DNA of 8,494 bases from Bacteroidales bacterium (lineage in GTDB: Bacteria; Bacteroidota; Bacteroidia; Bacteroidales; NBLH01). How positions within the stretch are numbered: the stretch's first letter is position 1; every line of letters starts with the position of its first letter. The stretch spans positions 1 through 8,494 of the forward strand of contig JAOZNO010000125.1 in assembly GCA_029933755.1 (NCBI GenBank), read 5' to 3'. The translations under genes and the position numbers were made by a program. The notes under the pieces were generated by a model. It worked only from the letters and a program-made list of their open reading frames with translations, did not search any database and had not been told where the DNA came from. Of the stretch, positions 6,950 to 8,494 are shown in pieces.

Positions 6950-6963
6950 CCCGAAAAATCGGG
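6950..6963. repeat. Short stem-loop CCCGA-AAAA-TCGGG
   Basis: A perfect 5-bp stem with an AAAA loop, GC-rich against an AT-rich background. No T-run follows on either strand, so it is not a terminator. It is the first of three stem-loops in candidate element A. Confidence 0.5.
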
Positions 6964-6977
6964 ACAAGTCGTTTTTT

Positions 6978-6999
6978 ACTATTTTCAAACAAAAATAGT
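6978..6999. repeat. Stem-loop ACTATTTT / AAAATAGT
   Basis: A perfect 8-bp inverted repeat around a 6-base loop (CAAACA), the second stem-loop of candidate element A. It is AT-rich and so thermodynamically weak; function unknown. Confidence 0.45.
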
Positions 7000-7008
7000 A
7001 TTCAGTTA

Positions 7009-7040
7009 GCTTACTGAGCGTAGTCGAAGTATCAGTAAGC
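7009..7040. repeat. REP-like stem-loop with GAGCGTAGTCGAAG core
   Basis: A perfect 9-bp stem GCTTACTGA (7009-7017) / TCAGTAAGC (7032-7040) encloses a 14-base loop. The stretch CTGAGCGTAGTCGAAG (complement CTTCGACTACGCTCAG), spanning the stem edge and loop, resembles a repeat I recall as frequent between genes in Bacteroidota genomes. That points to a dispersed REP-like palindrome rather than a site specific to this gene. Confidence 0.65.
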
Positions 7041-7042
7041 AA

Positions 7043-7105
7043 ACTTTGTACTGCAAACTTTGTACTGCATACTGTGGACTGTGGACTGTTTACTGCTAAC
7101 TTCTG
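7043..7105 (+). repeat. Degenerate heptanucleotide array ACTGNNN, nine units
   Basis: The 63 bases divide exactly into nine consecutive seven-base units, each starting ACT and mostly ACTG: ACTTTGT, ACTGCAA, ACTTTGT, ACTGCAT, ACTGTGG, ACTGTGG, ACTGTTT, ACTGCTA, ACTTCTG. The first three bases are fixed and the last three vary. The array is non-coding and lies directly after the REP-like stem-loop. A shorter version occurs upstream of tatD. Confidence 0.8.
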
Positions 7106-7165
7106 CAAATCTTTAAATAAGTTTCACATATTAAAAAAAGCTTAAAAATAAGACATAATAGACAA

Positions 7166-7176
7166 ACTATAATTAG
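7166..7176 (+). repeat. Right copy of 11-bp direct repeat ACTATAATTAG
   Basis: Identical to 6902-6912. It directly follows the GACAAA end of candidate element A, sharing its last A, and lies 13 bases beyond the tatD stop codon. Confidence 0.5.
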
Positions 7177-7188
7177 CTTGCTCTGTTT

Positions 7189-7959
7189 TTAAATCTGAAA
7201 AAGCTTTTTTGCATTTTCAGTAGTTATTTTTGCTACGGTCTCCATGTCAACATGATAAACATCTGCAATTTTTTGTGCAATTAATGTTAAATAAGAGCTT
7301 TGATTTCTTTTGCCTCTATTTGGAGCAGGTGCTAAATATGGCGAGTCAGTTTCAAGAACTAAATGCTCCAGACCAATTTTTGCAACAACATCAGCTAAGC
7401 CAGAGTTTTTAAATGTAACAATTCCTCCTATCCCAATCTTAAACCCTTTATATGATAATATTTTTTCTGCTTGTTCAATGCTACCTGTAAAACTATGAAA
7501 AATTCCTTTTAAGCGGTCATCATTTAATTCATCAATAATAGAAAAAATTTCATCAAAAGATTCTCTGGAATGAATAATTAAAGGAAGTTCTGTTTGTTTA
7601 GCCAAATTTATTTGATATCTGAAAGCTTCTTCTTGTTCTTTTATAAAAGTTTTATCCCAGTATAAATCAATTCCGGTTTCACCAATTCCATAAAATTTTT
7701 CCTTAGCTAGCCAATGTTCTAAATCTTCCAGTTCTTTCTTATAATTTTCTTTTACCGAAGTGGGGTGTAAGCCTAGTATAGGATAACAAATATTGGGGTA
7801 ATCTTTGCCCATCTTTACAACTTGCTTTGTTGTACTGCTATCAATATTTGGAATAAATAATTTTTGAACACCGTTTTTTATTGAATCTTTAATTACTTCT
7901 TCACGATCTTTATCAAAATGCTCAAGAAAAAGGTGTGTATGGGTATCAATTAATATCAT
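7189..7959 (-). CDS. tatD: TatD-family metal-dependent hydrolase/DNase
   Basis: 256 residues, full length for the TatD family, cytoplasmic two-metal hydrolases with the TIM-barrel amidohydrolase fold that act as 3'-5' exonucleases on DNA and some RNA. Metal ligands and motifs in order are DTHTH (H7, H9), GLHP (H65), GETGID (E94), IIHSR (H130), FHSFTG (H155) and LETDSPYL (D205, about 202-209). MILIDTHTH places the start confidently at 7959. It stands alone, divergent from porX across 350 bp and flanked on both sides by similar repeat blocks. The exact paralogue name (tatD versus ycfH-type) cannot be decided here. Confidence 0.94.
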   Translation of the reverse strand: MILIDTHTHLFLEHFDKDREEVIKDSIKNGVQKLFIPNIDSSTTKQVVKMGKDYPNICYPILGLHPTSVKENYKKELEDLEHWLAKEKFYGIGETGIDLYWDKTFIKEQEEAFRYQINLAKQTELPLIIHSRESFDEIFSIIDELNDDRLKGIFHSFTGSIEQAEKILSYKGFKIGIGGIVTFKNSGLADVVAKIGLEHLVLETDSPYLAPAPNRGKRNQSSYLTLIAQKIADVYHVDMETVAKITTENAKKLFQI

Positions 7960-8002
7960 AATATATTGTTCTATTGCGTTATTGTTAAATTGTTATGCTC
8001 TA

Positions 8003-8195
8003 TTTGTCCGTTCATAAAGTTGAGTATATTTATTAAAAAAAGGTTTCTTGTTAATTAGTTAGAGAGTATGCAGTTCTTAGCAGGCAGTAAAGGTGCTGTA
8101 CTACAAGAAGTTACTGCCTGGATACTGAGGACTGCTGACTTTTAACAAAATGTAAAAAAATAAATTATTACAAAAAAACTGATATTATAGACAAA
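8003..8195. mobile_element. Candidate MITE-like element B, upstream of tatD
   Basis: A 193-bp non-coding block similar in plan to the block at 6915-7166. The ends are TTTGTC (8003-8008) and GACAAA (8190-8195). Inside the left end CATAAAGT (8013-8020) matches element A at 6921-6928. Near the right end ATAGACAAAC (8187-8196) matches element A at 7158-7167. Both blocks contain ATACTG-W-GGACTG and then CT-R-ACTT-Y-T, with two fewer heptads here. Orientation is the same as element A. No clear flanking duplication was found here, so confidence is lower. Confidence 0.35.
8081..8120. repeat. Stem-loop CAGGCAGTAA / TTACTGCCTG with heptad arms
   Basis: A perfect 10-bp inverted repeat (8081-8090 and 8111-8120) with a 20-base loop. 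ACTGNNN-type heptads run outward from both arms: ACTGCCT (8113), then ACTGAGG, ACTGCTG and ACTTTTA from 8124 on the plus strand, and on the minus strand, in seven-base phase, ACTGCCT, GCTAAGA, ACTGCAT and ACTCTCT (8088 down to 8061). The array is thus mirrored around the hairpin. Confidence 0.7.
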
Positions 8196-8207
8196 CACTA
8201 TTAGTGT
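8195..8207. promoter_or_regulatory. Operator-like palindrome ACACTA-T-TAGTGT
   Basis: A perfect 6-bp inverted repeat around a single central T, between the divergent tatD and porX genes and 7 bases downstream of a minus-strand -7 match. This could be a small dimeric repressor site, but it also overlaps the right edge of candidate element B by one base, so it may just be flanking DNA. Confidence 0.3.
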
Positions 8208-8260
8208 AATTCTGCAAAAGTAATTATTCTGAATCAAATTTTGAGTTTAGAATTTGGTAA

Positions 8261-8292
8261 TTTAACAATAATAAAAGAATTTAATATATTTG
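8261..8292 (+). promoter_or_regulatory. Probable porX promoter
   Basis: TATATTTG (8285-8292) matches the Bacteroidota -7 consensus TAnnTTTG exactly. TTTA (8261-8264) lies 20 bases before it as a one-mismatch -33 box. The predicted transcript would begin near 8299 and leave a short leader of about 11 bases before the ATG at 8310. An exact TTTG at 8253-8256 is 28 bases away, too far to be the partner. Confidence 0.45.
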
Positions 8293-8309
8293 TACAATAA
8301 GATTTTTTT

Positions 8310-8494
8310 ATGAGAAAGATAAACATACTTTGGGCTGACGATGAGATTGATTTGTTAAAAATTCATATTCTTTTTCTTGAAGAAAAGGGATATGATGTGG
8401 TTACAGCAAATAATGGTGATGATGCTATTGCCCTGGTACATGAAAATCATTTTGATATTATTTTTCTTGATGAACACATGCCCGGATTAAGTGG
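8310..8494 (+). CDS. porX: PorX-type response regulator, N-terminus only
   Basis: Only the first 61 codons plus two bases are in the window; the gene continues to the right. The visible part is a CheY-like receiver domain: acidic pocket DDE at residues 10-12, phospho-acceptor D54 in IIFLDEHMPG, and the loop MPGLSG. The run ILWADDEIDLLK and the LDE(H/N)MPG form closely resemble what I recall of PorX, the Bacteroidota regulator of the type IX secretion system, which joins the receiver to an alkaline-phosphatase-like domain (about 520 residues in all). That second domain is outside the window, so the PorX name rests on the receiver alone. It is divergent from tatD. Confidence 0.8.
   Translation, partial: MRKINILWADDEIDLLKIHILFLEEKGYDVVTANNGDDAIALVHENHFDIIFLDEHMPGLS

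Larger units (their letters stand above)
6915..7166. mobile_element. Candidate MITE-like element A, upstream of asparaginase
   Basis: A 252-bp non-coding block. Its ends are imperfect inverted repeats: TGTCCATAAAGTC (6917-6929) against TGTCTATTATGTC on the other strand (7164-7152), matching at 10 of 13 positions, followed inside by T-rich stretches that also align. It is flanked by the direct repeat ACTATAATTAG. Inside are three stem-loops (6950-6963, 6978-6999, 7009-7040) and a nine-unit array of a seven-base motif (7043-7105). A similar block lies upstream of tatD (8003-8195). No transposase is encoded, so movement would need one supplied from elsewhere. It could instead be a composite of common Bacteroidota intergenic repeats. 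Confidence 0.4.
7960..8309. other. 350-bp divergent spacer between tatD and porX
   Basis: It holds no plausible gene. From left to right it contains candidate element B (8003-8195) with a stem-loop and heptad units, an odd palindrome ACACTATTAGTGT (8195-8207), a minus-strand -7 match TACTTTTG (8222-8215) facing tatD without a proper -33 box, and a plus-strand -7 match before porX. Confidence 0.7.

Noticed and set aside
6990..6997. -7 promoter match TATTTTTG on the minus strand before asparaginase
   Set aside because: No -33 box at suitable spacing, and it lies within an AT-rich inverted repeat; a chance match is likely.
7009..7105. Possible CRISPR array
   Set aside because: The seven-base tandem units have no spacers or long conserved repeats, and there are no cas genes.
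6887..7108. In-frame 74-residue N-terminal extension of the asparaginase
   Set aside because: It is the translation of stem-loops and the heptad array; family members start at MKQPSILIIYTGGTIG-like sequence, which fits the ATG at 6886.
7230..7498. Two overlapping plus-strand frames inside tatD
   Set aside because: Antisense shadows of conserved TatD motifs.

Overview
The window looks like chromosomal DNA from a Bacteroidota bacterium, probably a free-living or marine Bacteroidales/Marinilabiliales-type lineage. Four things suggest this: AT-rich DNA with very AT-rich spacers; few Shine-Dalgarno sites; a good match to the Bacteroidota promoter form TTTG-N20-TAnnTTTG upstream of pcm; and the start of a PorX-type response regulator, a protein known from Bacteroidota. 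Species is not determined.

Layout, left to right. (1) Positions 1-960, plus strand: the 3' part of an unrecognised protein with one C-terminal membrane anchor. Its stop codon overlaps the stop of the convergent minus-strand gene. (2) Positions 957-2259, minus strand: a two-gene unit, pcm (protein-L-isoaspartate methyltransferase) followed by an MBL-fold hydrolase, with a promoter lying across the end of the preceding gene. (3) Positions 2321-2992, minus strand: a molybdate-type ABC permease (modB) without modA or modC in view. (4) Positions 3104-5476, minus strand: a four-gene energy-transduction operon, exbB/tolQ-like, then an unnamed four-helix membrane protein, then two different exbD/tolR-like genes, closed by a clear intrinsic terminator. 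A strong 10-bp hairpin sits between the first two and last two genes. (5) Positions 5556-5643, minus strand: tRNA-Ser(GGA). (6) Positions 5846-6886, minus strand: type I asparaginase. (7) Positions 7189-7959, minus strand: a TatD-family metal-dependent hydrolase. (8) Positions 8310-8494, plus strand: the first 61 codons of porX, divergent from tatD.

Most genes are ordinary housekeeping genes. ExbB and the ExbD pair are expected to form a proton-driven inner-membrane motor, with the four-helix protein as a likely accessory. Pcm is a protein-repair enzyme. PorX is a regulator of the type IX secretion system.

The least explained DNA is in the two spacers around tatD. Each carries a roughly 190-250 bp block with similar ends (TKTGTC ... 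GACAAA), internal stem-loops and arrays of a degenerate seven-base unit ACTGNNN. The left block is flanked by a perfect 10-11 bp direct repeat that resembles a target-site duplication. I read them as two diverged copies of one small non-coding, MITE-like element or composite intergenic repeat. No clearly new multi-gene system was found.
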